From Archangium sp. (GTDB taxonomy: Bacteria > Myxococcota > Myxococcia > Myxococcales > Myxococcaceae): DNA of 64,000 nt. A program made the translations under genes and the position numbers. Below the pieces are notes generated by a model. That model made no database searches, was not told where the DNA came from, and saw nothing but the letters and a program-made list of their open reading frames with translations. Where the stretch lies: assembly GCA_030695565.1 (NCBI GenBank), contig JAUYRZ010000063.1:62001-126000 (forward strand). Direction: 5' to 3'. This document shows, piece by piece, positions 41,085 to 49,403 of this stretch; position 1 is the first letter of the stretch; every line of letters starts with the position of its first letter.

Positions 41085-41118
41085 CCCTCACCCCGACCTC
41101 TCCCGAAGGGAGAGGGAG
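41085..41118. repeat. Palindromic intergenic repeat
   Basis: CCCTCACCCCGACCTCTCCC, GAA, GGGAGAGGGAGC. The 8-base stem (41097-41104 with 41108-41115) separates the convergent ends at 41077 and 41119. Confidence 0.8.
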
Positions 41119-41664
41119 CTACTTTCCGGCGTCTTCCCGGTACAGCTCGGCCAGCGCGTGCGCCTTCTCCACCTCGTCGCGGGCCTCATCGAGCTTCATC
41201 ACCCGATCGAAGTTCGCGACCTGCGTCTTGAGCGCATCCGACACCATCACGCCCGCCGACAAGCGGGCCCGCGCGCTCTGCCGCTCTTCCTGCAACTCCG
41301 ACAGCTGCCGCGACAGATCCTCCGCCGCATCCATCAACAACTTCGCGTTGGCCTCGGCCTGTGCATGCGCCTCGCGCGTGCTCTCGAGCAGCTGCTGCGC
41401 CTCCGACAGATCCCGCTTCAGCGTCTTCTCGATCTTCGGTTCACCCAGCGCGCGATCGAGCTTCTCCTTCGTGGTGACGACCCGCATCTCGTACTTCTGC
41501 TCATCCCGGGCGAGCTCGGCGCGCAGGGCGAGCAGCGTGGCCGCCGACTTCCGCACCTCAGCGCCCTGCCGATCGAGCGAGCTGATCACCGCGTCGAACA
41601 CCGCCAGCGGGTCGGTCGACTTCGAGACCACCGGCTTCTTTTTGAAGAACCCGAACACGGACAC
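41119..41664 (-). CDS. Coiled-coil partner of the MoxR/VWA pair
   Basis: 181 residues from GTG 41664, five bases after the VWA gene stop. It begins MSVFGFFKKKP then a short linker, and residues 45-175 are a long coiled coil (LRAELARDEQKYEMRVVTTKEKLDRAL, then LSEAQQLLESTREAHAQAEANAKLL). Overall it recalls PspA/IM30-like coiled coils, but without a clear amphipathic lipid-binding helix. Position as the third gene suggests it is remodelled by or regulates the AAA+/VWA pair. I do not recognise a named family. Confidence 0.72.
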   Translation of the reverse strand: MSVFGFFKKKPVVSKSTDPLAVFDAVISSLDRQGAEVRKSAATLLALRAELARDEQKYEMRVVTTKEKLDRALGEPKIEKTLKRDLSEAQQLLESTREAHAQAEANAKLLMDAAEDLSRQLSELQEERQSARARLSAGVMVSDALKTQVANFDRVMKLDEARDEVEKAHALAELYREDAGK

Positions 41665-41669
41665 CGACC

Positions 41670-43913
41670 TCAGCAGACCAGACGAATCCGCGCGACCGCC
41701 TTCTGAAGCCGCACCTCAGGCACCTGCACCCACTCCAGGTATTTGGGCAACGGCATCCCGTAGACCTGCAGCAGGTGCGTCAGCAGCGTGACCGCCTCGG
41801 CGCGACGGCCTTCCGTGGGCGCGAGGCTGACGGCTTCGGCGATGGCCTCCAACACGTCGACCACCCGGGGCAGCTGGGCCGACGCCACCGCGTTCGCGCG
41901 CGGCGTCTCGGGGAACAGCGCATCGAACTGCGACTCCTGGGTGGCGCTCTTGTGCACCGGCCGGCCCTGGGCGATCGCCTCCAGCGCCTCGAGGTGAGGC
42001 ACCAGTTTTTCGAGCGCGTCGCTGGTCACCGCCACGTCGGCCGGCAACAAGGTGCGCCAGGCCGAGTCGAAGTCGGTGCGCGCGAGCTGAATCTCGGCAT
42101 CGGAGACGTGGTGATAAAACGCACGACCGCCCGCATCCCGCTGCTCGACGATGAGCGACCGCAAGTCGGGGTTCTCTTCACCCAGTGAAATGAAGCTCAG
42201 CGCGATCTCCAGGCCCTCGTACGGCCTTCGCGTCTTCCTGATCAGCTCCAGCTCGACGCCGTCTTCTCCGTCGGTCACCAGCACCACGGTGGCGCGCGCG
42301 AGGTACGGGTCTTCACCGCGCGCCCGGCCGATGGAATCGAAGGCCGACACCAACGCGAGCGAGATGTCGGTCTGCCCTTCCGCCGGAGACTCGCGGAACA
42401 ACTTGTCGATGTGCCGCGAAGCCGCGTCGCCGCTGTCGATGCGCACCAGCTCGGTCGGCGCGTCATTGAAAAACGAGAAATAGAGCGGGTCGAACGGCAG
42501 CCCCGCCTTCGCCCTCACGCGGATCGCGTTGAGCTCGGACACCAGGATCGCGTCACGAAACCGCGCGCGCGAGCCGTGCATCGAACCCGACGCATCGAGC
42601 ACGTAGACCCGCACCGCCGTCTTCTGCGACTTCTTCGGGCGCGGGGGCGGCTGTTCTTCCAGATAGGCGCGCACCATCTGCCGGCCCGAGGCGAGGTCGA
42701 GCACCAACGAGCCGGGGTGATCGAGCACGAAGTGATTGAGCTGATCGAGCGAGTTGGTGGGCTCGTAGGTCATCAGCTGCGTCGGGTAGGGCACGCGCCT
42801 TTGCACGGGCCGGGTCGACCGAATCTCGGCCTCGACGATCTCCTCCGCCAGGGAGTCCTCCACGTCGAAGTACCGCGCGCAGCCTGCCGCCAGCTCGAGC
42901 GCCTTGCGTTCATCGTCGTCGAGCTCGAAGGCGAGCTTGGCCAGCTCAGAGGCGAGCTGATCATCGAGCCCCTTCTTCCCACCCGGAGCGAGCCGCTCCT
43001 CCCGTGGCCCATCCCGCCACCCGATCGACCGCATCGCTTCGGCCCGATCGACCGCGGGAGCGAGCGCACCCTTCTCACTGATGGAGAGCAGCGCCGCGCT
43101 GGCGGTCTGCGCGAGCTCGGCGTCGCCCGCTTCGATCGCCCGTTCATAGAGCGCCCGCAGGCTGCGCCACGCCGTCGACGGGTCGCGCCGGGCAGCGTGA
43201 CGCACGTGGCGAATCAGATCGTCGAGTGAACGCACCGCCGGAGACGCCCTCACCCGCTCCCGCGCCGCCCCCAGCTCGAGCCGCAGGCGCCGCGAACGAT
43301 CACGATCCCCTTTCGCGTCGGCGCCCATGCGCAGCACGATCTCGTACGCCAGATCGAGATCGCGCCGCTTCTGCGTGGTGTCACCCGTCTGCTTCTGCGC
43401 CCGTTCCGAGAAGAACTCCGCGAGGGCGAGCCGCGCGCTGGTGGGCGCGAGCCGCTCGGCCGTGCGAGGCCGGTTGAAGATCTCGAACGGCACGTTGGCC
43501 GCGTCGAACACGGCGGCCACCTTCACCACCCTGCCCAGCCGTCGGAAGTCGAGCTCGAGCGTCGAGCGCAGGTCAGCCGGGATCACCTCGAGCGCGGCCA
43601 TGCGCTCCGCTTCGGAGAGGGCGAGCTCGAACTCGGTCAGTGAGGCATCGGCCCGCGCACGCAAGCCCACGCTCAGCTCGCCCAGCTTGCCCTTCGCCGA
43701 GCCCAGCTCGCGGAGCAGCCGCGCATCCGCCACGGTGTGCACGCCCGCCCGCTCGAGCTCCGTGTCCAGCGCACGAAGCGCGTCGAGGGTGACCTTCCCG
43801 TCGTCGCGCAGGAACATCATCTTCGCCCGGCTCAAGAAGCCCAAGTCAGGCGGGCGCCCTTCGCGGAGTGCGTCGAGCCGGTCCTTGAGCTGGTTGAACC
43901 TGTCGACCGTCAT
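41670..43913 (-). CDS. VWA-domain protein (ViaA-like)
   Basis: 747 residues, three bases after the AAA+ gene. A helical N-terminal two-thirds leads to a C-terminal VWA domain. Its MIDAS has DASGSM near residue 439, the TDI Thr, and the Asp of VTDGEDG, so all metal residues are retained. In E. coli, RavA (MoxR AAA+) and ViaA (VWA) form such a pair, linked to respiratory-complex assembly and aminoglycoside sensitivity. The protein here is much larger than E. coli ViaA (about 480 residues). The start and AAA+ stop are three bases apart, so it is one operon. Confidence 0.87.
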   Translation of the reverse strand: MTVDRFNQLKDRLDALREGRPPDLGFLSRAKMMFLRDDGKVTLDALRALDTELERAGVHTVADARLLRELGSAKGKLGELSVGLRARADASLTEFELALSEAERMAALEVIPADLRSTLELDFRRLGRVVKVAAVFDAANVPFEIFNRPRTAERLAPTSARLALAEFFSERAQKQTGDTTQKRRDLDLAYEIVLRMGADAKGDRDRSRRLRLELGAARERVRASPAVRSLDDLIRHVRHAARRDPSTAWRSLRALYERAIEAGDAELAQTASAALLSISEKGALAPAVDRAEAMRSIGWRDGPREERLAPGGKKGLDDQLASELAKLAFELDDDERKALELAAGCARYFDVEDSLAEEIVEAEIRSTRPVQRRVPYPTQLMTYEPTNSLDQLNHFVLDHPGSLVLDLASGRQMVRAYLEEQPPPRPKKSQKTAVRVYVLDASGSMHGSRARFRDAILVSELNAIRVRAKAGLPFDPLYFSFFNDAPTELVRIDSGDAASRHIDKLFRESPAEGQTDISLALVSAFDSIGRARGEDPYLARATVVLVTDGEDGVELELIRKTRRPYEGLEIALSFISLGEENPDLRSLIVEQRDAGGRAFYHHVSDAEIQLARTDFDSAWRTLLPADVAVTSDALEKLVPHLEALEAIAQGRPVHKSATQESQFDALFPETPRANAVASAQLPRVVDVLEAIAEAVSLAPTEGRRAEAVTLLTHLLQVYGMPLPKYLEWVQVPEVRLQKAVARIRLVC

Positions 43914-43916
43914 GGC

Positions 43917-46448
43917 TCACCGCCGGGGCGTGCGGCTGTCGATCAACCGCCGGGAGAACCGCGAGAAGGCCTCCTCGCACTTCCTCGACTCGTCGAGCAG
44001 CGCACGAATGACCTCGGCGCGCTGACCACTCTCATGACTCAAACGCGCGATCGCCGAACCGAGCCGCACGAACTCGCCTTCACGCGTCACCAGCAAGGGG
44101 AAGCGGCTCTTCACCAGGCCATCGAAGGCCTTGTCGGCGTCAGCGGGCGAGCGCAGCTTGTCGAGCGGCAACGCAGCCTCCACGAGCCCCCACCAGGTCG
44201 AGAGGTAGCGCACCCGCACGCCCAGCGACTGCACCTCGGCGTTGGCCACCAGCTCGCGCGCTTCGGGAGCCAACGGCACGGCACCAACGGATCGCAACAA
44301 GTCGTCGATGCTCTTGAGCGCGTTGAGATCACCTTCGATCGCGTGCGCCGAGAGCTGCTGCCGATAGAAGGTGTACGGCTCACCGCTGAGGATCTTGGCG
44401 GCGTCGGGAGCGACCCCCTTCGGCGCGGTGAGCCCCTCGGCGTAGCTGGTGACCCGGCGCTCCACCTCGTCACGTGCGACCCGCAAGGCCGCATTCGGTG
44501 AGGCGCCTTCGCGCGCGAGGTTGTCCACCACGCCCTGCATCATTCGCAGCAGCTGCTCCAGCTTGCCGAAGGGCTGCACCGTCAACACGTCGCGCGCGTA
44601 CTGCTCTGCCAGGGGCGCGAGCAGCTCGACGCGCAGCCCGGCGTGGGAAGGCGAGAGCTCCACCAGGCAGCGCTCCAGCTCACGAAGGCGGCGGCTGTCT
44701 CCGATGAGCAGCTCGAGCGGTTCCCCTTTTCGCCCCGACTGGCTCTGGGCGAACGTGCGCGTCGCGCGGCGGCGCAGGGCGATCGAGGTGCGCTCGCGCA
44801 TGGTCGTGAGGTGGGCCCGCACCGGCTCGACCACTTCAGGAACGATGGAGCCCGCCACCTGCACGAGCTCGCCGATGCGCTCGAGCTCCTCCGCGAGGTT
44901 GCTGGCGATGCCGGAGACCCCATCGAGGCGCACGGCGTCGTCGAACTCGGTGCCTTCGGCGGCGAGCGCGATCATCTCGGCGGCCTGCTTGCTGAAATCG
45001 GCCACGCTGCGGGCGATGTTCGGCAAGCGGCTCTGCAGCTCGGGAACGCGGTGCGCCAACTCGAGCACGTCGCCGAAGCTGCCCAGCAGCGCGACCCCAC
45101 CGCGGCCTTCACCCTGCCCCGCCATGCCCCGCGCGCAGCGTTGATCCATCGCGTGCAGCAACAACTCGGCGGCGCGCAGCAGCGGCTTGCGGTTGTCGGG
45201 GTGACGCGGCCCGGGCACCAGCTTGGTGCGCAAGGCGATCGCGGTGGTGCTGGCGACCGAGGCGGTCCACCCGCGGCCCTGACCTTCAGCGGCCTCGACG
45301 TCTTCTTGCGCCTTCAGATCCGCCGCTTCACGCTCGAGCGATTGCTGCAGGGAGGGCTGAAGCTTCGCGTAGGCCGTCGCGAACGTCTTGTGCTCCACCC
45401 GGATGATCTCGAGCTGCGCGCGTTCACGGGGATCGGACGAGATCTTCAGCAGCGCGTCGAGCTCGGCCTCGACCGGGCCCCCCAGGATGAAGAAATGGCG
45501 AAGCATCTCGAGATCCGCAGGCTCCGCCACCAGCCTGCGCTCGGGCCGCCGGTACATGCGATCGCGCACCACGATCGCCTTGAGCACCCAGAGCGCCTTC
45601 ACCATCGAGCGCTGCGAGAAGTACTTGGTCGGCACGTAGTCGGTGAGCTTCGCGACCTGGGAGAGCAGGTCACGCTCCAGGGTGTCGGCGAGCTCCTCCA
45701 TGCCTTCAGCGACGAGGGGCGGCACTTCGACCGCCTCCACCGCTTCCTGAAGCACGTCGAGCTGCTGCAGGGTCATGCGGGCGTGGAGCGCGGGCCGCTG
45801 ACCGGTCTGCGCGCGGTGCAACATCTGCCCACGGCTGGAGCGGCGCGAAAAACTCTTGGGCGCGAAGCAGATGAACGAGATGCGATCGGCGAAGGCCTGC
45901 AGCGTCTCGGGTGAACGCTGGAGCACTTCGGAGAGATACCGGTTCGAGGTCATCACCGCGCACTCGCAGCGGCCCGGGGTCACCTTGCGGCCGTGCTTGA
46001 GCTCGCGTTCGTGCAGCACGTTCAAGATCGAGCGCAGCAACATGTCGCGGCCGTCGAACACCTCGTCGAGAAACGCGTGCACCGCGCCGAGCATGCCTTC
46101 TTCGGTGAGGTGTTCCGTGCGGCCGGTCTCGGTGAGCACTTTGAAATCGACCGGGCCGATCAGGTCGGTCTGCACCGTGTTCTCGGCCAGCTGCTTGCTG
46201 AAGAGCGAAGGCCTGCCCGACTTCTCATCGACGATGCGGCCGAGCACAGCGCCGGCGATCGCGCTCTTCGCCGTGCCGGGCGGGCCGATGATGAGCACGT
46301 GCTCCTTGCACAGCAGCGCCAGCTCGAGCTGCGTGAACAACGACTCGCGCTCCACGAAGGCTTCCCGGAGTTCGGTGAAGAACCCCCGGAACGCCGTCGA
46401 TGACTCGGTGAAGCGGACCTCGTCGGACCAATGGCTCGGTGCATTCAC
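43917..46448 (-). CDS. MoxR-family AAA+ ATPase with long C-terminal region (RavA-like)
   Basis: 843 residues from GTG 46448. Walker A is GPPGTAKS (55-62), Walker B HAFLDEVFDG (about 124-133), and VMTSNRYLSE and a sensor region follow, the MoxR pattern. The AAA+ part covers about residues 20-330; about 510 residues of helical, Arg/Leu-rich sequence follow, far longer than E. coli RavA (498 residues total). It is first in a three-gene operon with the VWA and coiled-coil genes. MoxR ATPases act as chaperones that insert cofactors or remodel complexes with VWA partners. A TATACT element sits 10 bases before the start. Confidence 0.88.
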   Translation of the reverse strand: MNAPSHWSDEVRFTESSTAFRGFFTELREAFVERESLFTQLELALLCKEHVLIIGPPGTAKSAIAGAVLGRIVDEKSGRPSLFSKQLAENTVQTDLIGPVDFKVLTETGRTEHLTEEGMLGAVHAFLDEVFDGRDMLLRSILNVLHERELKHGRKVTPGRCECAVMTSNRYLSEVLQRSPETLQAFADRISFICFAPKSFSRRSSRGQMLHRAQTGQRPALHARMTLQQLDVLQEAVEAVEVPPLVAEGMEELADTLERDLLSQVAKLTDYVPTKYFSQRSMVKALWVLKAIVVRDRMYRRPERRLVAEPADLEMLRHFFILGGPVEAELDALLKISSDPRERAQLEIIRVEHKTFATAYAKLQPSLQQSLEREAADLKAQEDVEAAEGQGRGWTASVASTTAIALRTKLVPGPRHPDNRKPLLRAAELLLHAMDQRCARGMAGQGEGRGGVALLGSFGDVLELAHRVPELQSRLPNIARSVADFSKQAAEMIALAAEGTEFDDAVRLDGVSGIASNLAEELERIGELVQVAGSIVPEVVEPVRAHLTTMRERTSIALRRRATRTFAQSQSGRKGEPLELLIGDSRRLRELERCLVELSPSHAGLRVELLAPLAEQYARDVLTVQPFGKLEQLLRMMQGVVDNLAREGASPNAALRVARDEVERRVTSYAEGLTAPKGVAPDAAKILSGEPYTFYRQQLSAHAIEGDLNALKSIDDLLRSVGAVPLAPEARELVANAEVQSLGVRVRYLSTWWGLVEAALPLDKLRSPADADKAFDGLVKSRFPLLVTREGEFVRLGSAIARLSHESGQRAEVIRALLDESRKCEEAFSRFSRRLIDSRTPRR

Positions 46449-46457
46449 GGGGCGCCG

Positions 46458-46463
46458 AGTATA
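46458..46463 (-). promoter_or_regulatory. Possible -10 for a near-leaderless MoxR transcript
   Basis: TATACT on the minus strand, 10 bases upstream of GTG 46448, with no good -35. If used, transcription would start about 3-4 bases before the start codon. Confidence 0.25.
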
Positions 46464-46488
46464 ACGACGGCCGAGAGCGCCCGTTCCC

Positions 46489-47547
46489 GTGATCGACAGC
46501 CCCCCTGAGCCGCCTCTCCGCCCCACCCTGAACTTCACCGTCGCGTGGACGGTGTTCGCTCTCATCACCTTCTTGTTGCTGGGTTTTGCAGCCCAGATGA
46601 TGCAGCTGGCCTGGGGGCTGTGGTTCTCGGAGATCATCCTCTTCGCGGGGCTTTCGGTGATCGGCTTTCAGCTGATCGGCTTCAAGGCGCTCCGGGCGAT
46701 GGGGCTGCACCGCTTCGAGGCCCGCGCCTTCGGCCTGGGGTTCGCGTTTGGCCTCTTGAACTACTTCGCCTGGGCCGTGCCCCTGATGGCGGCGGCGCAG
46801 GCGATCTTTCCCCAGTCGATGGTGGAGCAGTTCGACAGCTCACAGGTGTTCGAGCGCAGCACGCAGGTGGAGCTCGCGCTGGTGCTGCTGGGCGTGAGCA
46901 TCGCGGCGCCGCTGGGTGAAGAGCTGCTCTTTCGCGGGTTCTTTCAGCGCGGCGTCGAGCTGCACCGCGGCGCCCCGCGCGCCATCGTGCTCACCGCGTT
47001 CATCTTCAGCGCCTTCCACCTCGATCCGGTGGGGCTGACGGCGCGCTTCGAGTTGGGCGTGCTCTTCGGGTTGCTCGCCTGGCGGGCGGGCTCGTTGTGG
47101 CCGGCCATCGCGGCGCACGCGGCCAACAACCTGATCTCGTCGGTGATCTTCCTCTCGGCCGGCGACAGCGCGAAAGAAGCCGACCTGGTGTGGTGGGTGC
47201 CGGTGCTCATGCTGCTGATCGGCAACGCCGGCCTGTTCGTGCTGGTGCGAAAGACCTGGCACCGGCTGCCGGTCGCAGAGCCGATGGCGTTCGAAGACGC
47301 GCCGTCGAAGGCGCCTGCTCGTTTGTTCCTGCCGTGGGTGGCGGCAGGGCTGGTGTCGATTGGCTTCCTGCTCGCCGTCGACCTGCGCGGGGTGCAGCTC
47401 AACCTGCTCGAGGTGAAGCTCCAGCCGGGGAAGATCATCCGCGGGCGGGACGACGTGAAAGCGCTGCGCGCGAAGGTGCGCAGCGGGGATGCGGAGCTTC
47501 AGGAGTACGAGGCGCTGGTGCGCTCGCTCACTTCGTCGGGCCGTTGA
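46489..47547 (+). CDS. CPBP-family intramembrane metalloprotease
   Basis: 352 residues from GTG 46489. Six or seven membrane helices carry the CPBP (Abi/CAAX) motifs in order: EELLFRGFF (Glu-Glu-x3-Arg), FIFSAFHL (Phe-x3-His) and AAHAANN (His-x3-Asn). These proteases cleave or modify membrane-embedded peptides. A soluble C-terminal tail follows helix 8. It is divergent from the MoxR gene by 40 bases and ends convergently, overlapping the next gene by 20 bases. Confidence 0.92.
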   Translation: MIDSPPEPPLRPTLNFTVAWTVFALITFLLLGFAAQMMQLAWGLWFSEIILFAGLSVIGFQLIGFKALRAMGLHRFEARAFGLGFAFGLLNYFAWAVPLMAAAQAIFPQSMVEQFDSSQVFERSTQVELALVLLGVSIAAPLGEELLFRGFFQRGVELHRGAPRAIVLTAFIFSAFHLDPVGLTARFELGVLFGLLAWRAGSLWPAIAAHAANNLISSVIFLSAGDSAKEADLVWWVPVLMLLIGNAGLFVLVRKTWHRLPVAEPMAFEDAPSKAPARLFLPWVAAGLVSIGFLLAVDLRGVQLNLLEVKLQPGKIIRGRDDVKALRAKVRSGDAELQEYEALVRSLTSSGR

Positions 47548-47899
47548 CGCCCTTGTCGAGGTCGTCGACCGCCTGCTCGACGCCGGCGCGCAGGCTCTGC
47601 CAGGCAGAGGCGCCCGCCTTCTTCACCGCGGCGAGACGTTCGGCGGCGGCCTTCTCCTGCTTCTCCAGCACCGCGAGCTTCTCCTTCGCGCCAGCCTGGG
47701 TGCTCTCTTTGACCGACTTCGTCTTCGCGCGGAGCTCAGCGAGGCGAGCTTCCATGCGGGCTTCGAAGTCTTCCTTCTTCTCGTTCACGTACTGCTTCGA
47801 GGCGTCGACGGCTTCGGCGGTCTCCTTCTTGACCTTCTCACCAGCGGTCTGAGCGAAGGCGGCCAACGGGAGCATCAGGGACAGGAGAAGTGCGCGCAT
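47528..47899 (-). CDS. Small exported coiled-coil protein
   Basis: 123 residues from ATG 47899. The signal (ALLLSLMLPLAAFAQ) is followed by a Lys/Glu/Ala-rich helix from about 24 to 115, with heptad-like spacing (EKVKKETAEAVDASKQYVNEKKE). Probably a periplasmic stalk or apolipoprotein-like protein. Its last 20 bases overlap the convergent CPBP gene, so both 3' ends are shared. Confidence 0.78.
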   Translation of the reverse strand: MRALLLSLMLPLAAFAQTAGEKVKKETAEAVDASKQYVNEKKEDFEARMEARLAELRAKTKSVKESTQAGAKEKLAVLEKQEKAAAERLAAVKKAGASAWQSLRAGVEQAVDDLDKGVNGPTK

Positions 47900-48171
47900 G
47901 CGACGGGGTCTACCACCTGCGCCCACGGCGCGACTACGCACCATCGCCGCCCCGGGTCAGTCACAGGAGTCGCCGAGGCCCGGACGATCACCGGACCCTT
48001 CGGACGTGCCGCGAGAGGAAGCAGGCGCCCTGCGAGCAGTGCCCGACCCGTGGATGTGGCGCGGCTGCGGCTGTCAACCTCGCCTCCCACTCTTCGGGTT
48101 GAACCCCGTGCTACAGCACCGTGCACGGACCGACCTTCCAGAATGAAGAACGGGCTGAGAGGAAATACGGG

Positions 48172-48522
48172 ATGGAACGAAAGCGACGCGGCATCGACAT
48201 CCTGGCACTGGTCTTCGCGACGCTCTGCATCCTCGAGGCGATCGCAGGCCTCTTCGCGCAGCAGCTCTACGGCAAGATGTTTGCGGACATCGGCAATGCC
48301 CCGCTGCCCTCCTTCACCATCCTGATGCTGCAGCCCTCGACCCTCATCGTGGCCGGCCTCGCGCCCATGGCACTGGTCGCCGAAGGCGTGGTGCGCGCGC
48401 GCTCCGAGAGCGCCGTGCTCAGCCGCTGCGTGATCGCGATCGTCACGATGCTGACCCTGCCAGCCGCCTTCTGCATCGGGATGTACCTGCCCATCTTTGC
48501 GCTCGCCGGGGCGATCCAATAG
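48172..48522 (+). CDS. Small multi-pass membrane protein
   Basis: 116 residues from ATG 48172, preceded by AGAGGA. Three membrane helices (ILALVFATLCILEAIAGLFA, then FTILMLQPSTLIVAGLAPMAL, and AIVTMLTLPAAFCIGMYLPIFALAG). No family recognised. The 272-base gap upstream (47900-48171) holds no gene that I can support. Confidence 0.7.
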   Translation: MERKRRGIDILALVFATLCILEAIAGLFAQQLYGKMFADIGNAPLPSFTILMLQPSTLIVAGLAPMALVAEGVVRARSESAVLSRCVIAIVTMLTLPAAFCIGMYLPIFALAGAIQ

Positions 48523-48673
48523 CGACTCGAGGCTCGAGCGCGCCGGTTCTTCAGGTTCAGCCGAACGATCGCGCAAAGCGGAGAGGGCGGCCAAGTCGAC
48601 GTCCAGAACGCTGGAGGAAGCCTGACGCTCAGCACCGTTACAGCAATGAGCAGCCGAGCGACTCGCGCAACAC

Positions 48674-49081
48674 TTACGTGGCCGTCCTCCGACGCTCCAC
48701 CAGCATCATCAGCGCGAAGGCTGCGGCGCACCCGAGCGGCACGTACACACCAAGCAGACGATGCTCAAGGTAGTAGTCCATGGTGGGGTTGACTGAGAGG
48801 CAGTGCTCGCCACCGCTCGCAACACATCGCTCATACAGCACCCGGGGCGCGGGCATGCGGAGGGGGTCGTGGGGTCGCACCTGGTCGACCGCTGTCGCGT
48901 AGCTGGCCGTAAAGAAGAGACCCACAGCGAACGTGAAGGTGAGGAGCACCCCAGCTGCAGTCGCGGCGCGGAGGATGCCGAACGCGCGTATGAGGATCAA
49001 CACCACCGAGACCAGCGCGGCAGCGACGTAGAGCCATCCACCTTCCGCGAGGAAACTCTGCGTGATCACCATAATGGGCAT
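48674..49081 (-). CDS. Small membrane protein
   Basis: 135 residues from ATG 49081 (GTG 49084 or ATG 49072 possible). Three or four membrane helices (EGGWLYVAAALVSVVLILIRAFG, AGVLLTFTFAVGLFFTASYATA, and VYVPLGCAAAFALMMLVE) and a loop with two Cys (ERCVASGGEHC). It points toward the gene at 48172. I do not recognise the family. Confidence 0.65.
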   Translation of the reverse strand: MPIMVITQSFLAEGGWLYVAAALVSVVLILIRAFGILRAATAAGVLLTFTFAVGLFFTASYATAVDQVRPHDPLRMPAPRVLYERCVASGGEHCLSVNPTMDYYLEHRLLGVYVPLGCAAAFALMMLVERRRTAT

Positions 49082-49187
49082 CACCTACTTCAATTTGCAC
49101 CCGAGAAGATCTCGCGGCGTCAAGACGAACACGAGCCGCCCGGACGAGCAGCGCGCAACCCTGTCGGACTCCAACGTTCCTCCGGCG

Positions 49188-49403
49188 TCAGGTGAAGCGG
49201 TACTGCTTCACCACGAAGCGCGGGCCGACCATGGCGATGGTGGCCGAATCGGAGTCCACCTCACCCTCCGCTTCGATGCGCGCCCCGCTCTTCTTGATCT
49301 TCCGATCGCCACCCGCGAGCAGGTACGTCTTGCCGTCGTCGGCAGCGAGCACCCAGATGCCCGTCTCGAGATCACGAAACTGCACCGTGCCGGAGACCTT
49401 CAT
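49188..49403 (-). CDS. Small OB-like protein (DUF5818-like) coupled to the subtilase
   Basis: 71 residues from ATG 49403; its start overlaps the subtilase stop as ATGA. The sequence (MKVSGTVQFRDLETGIWVLAADDGKTYLL and GARIEAEGEVDSDSATIAMVG) has the five-strand rhythm of an OB-fold or DUF5818-like domain, with no signal peptide. It may be an inhibitor or accessory of the protease. Co-translation is a strong sign of functional linkage. Confidence 0.72.
   Translation of the reverse strand: MKVSGTVQFRDLETGIWVLAADDGKTYLLAGGDRKIKKSGARIEAEGEVDSDSATIAMVGPRFVVKQYRFT

Noticed and set aside
47900-48171. A gene in the gap before the small membrane protein
   Set aside because: Open frames there lack ribosome sites and recognisable composition; only a weak hairpin (CGTGCTACAGCACG) is seen.
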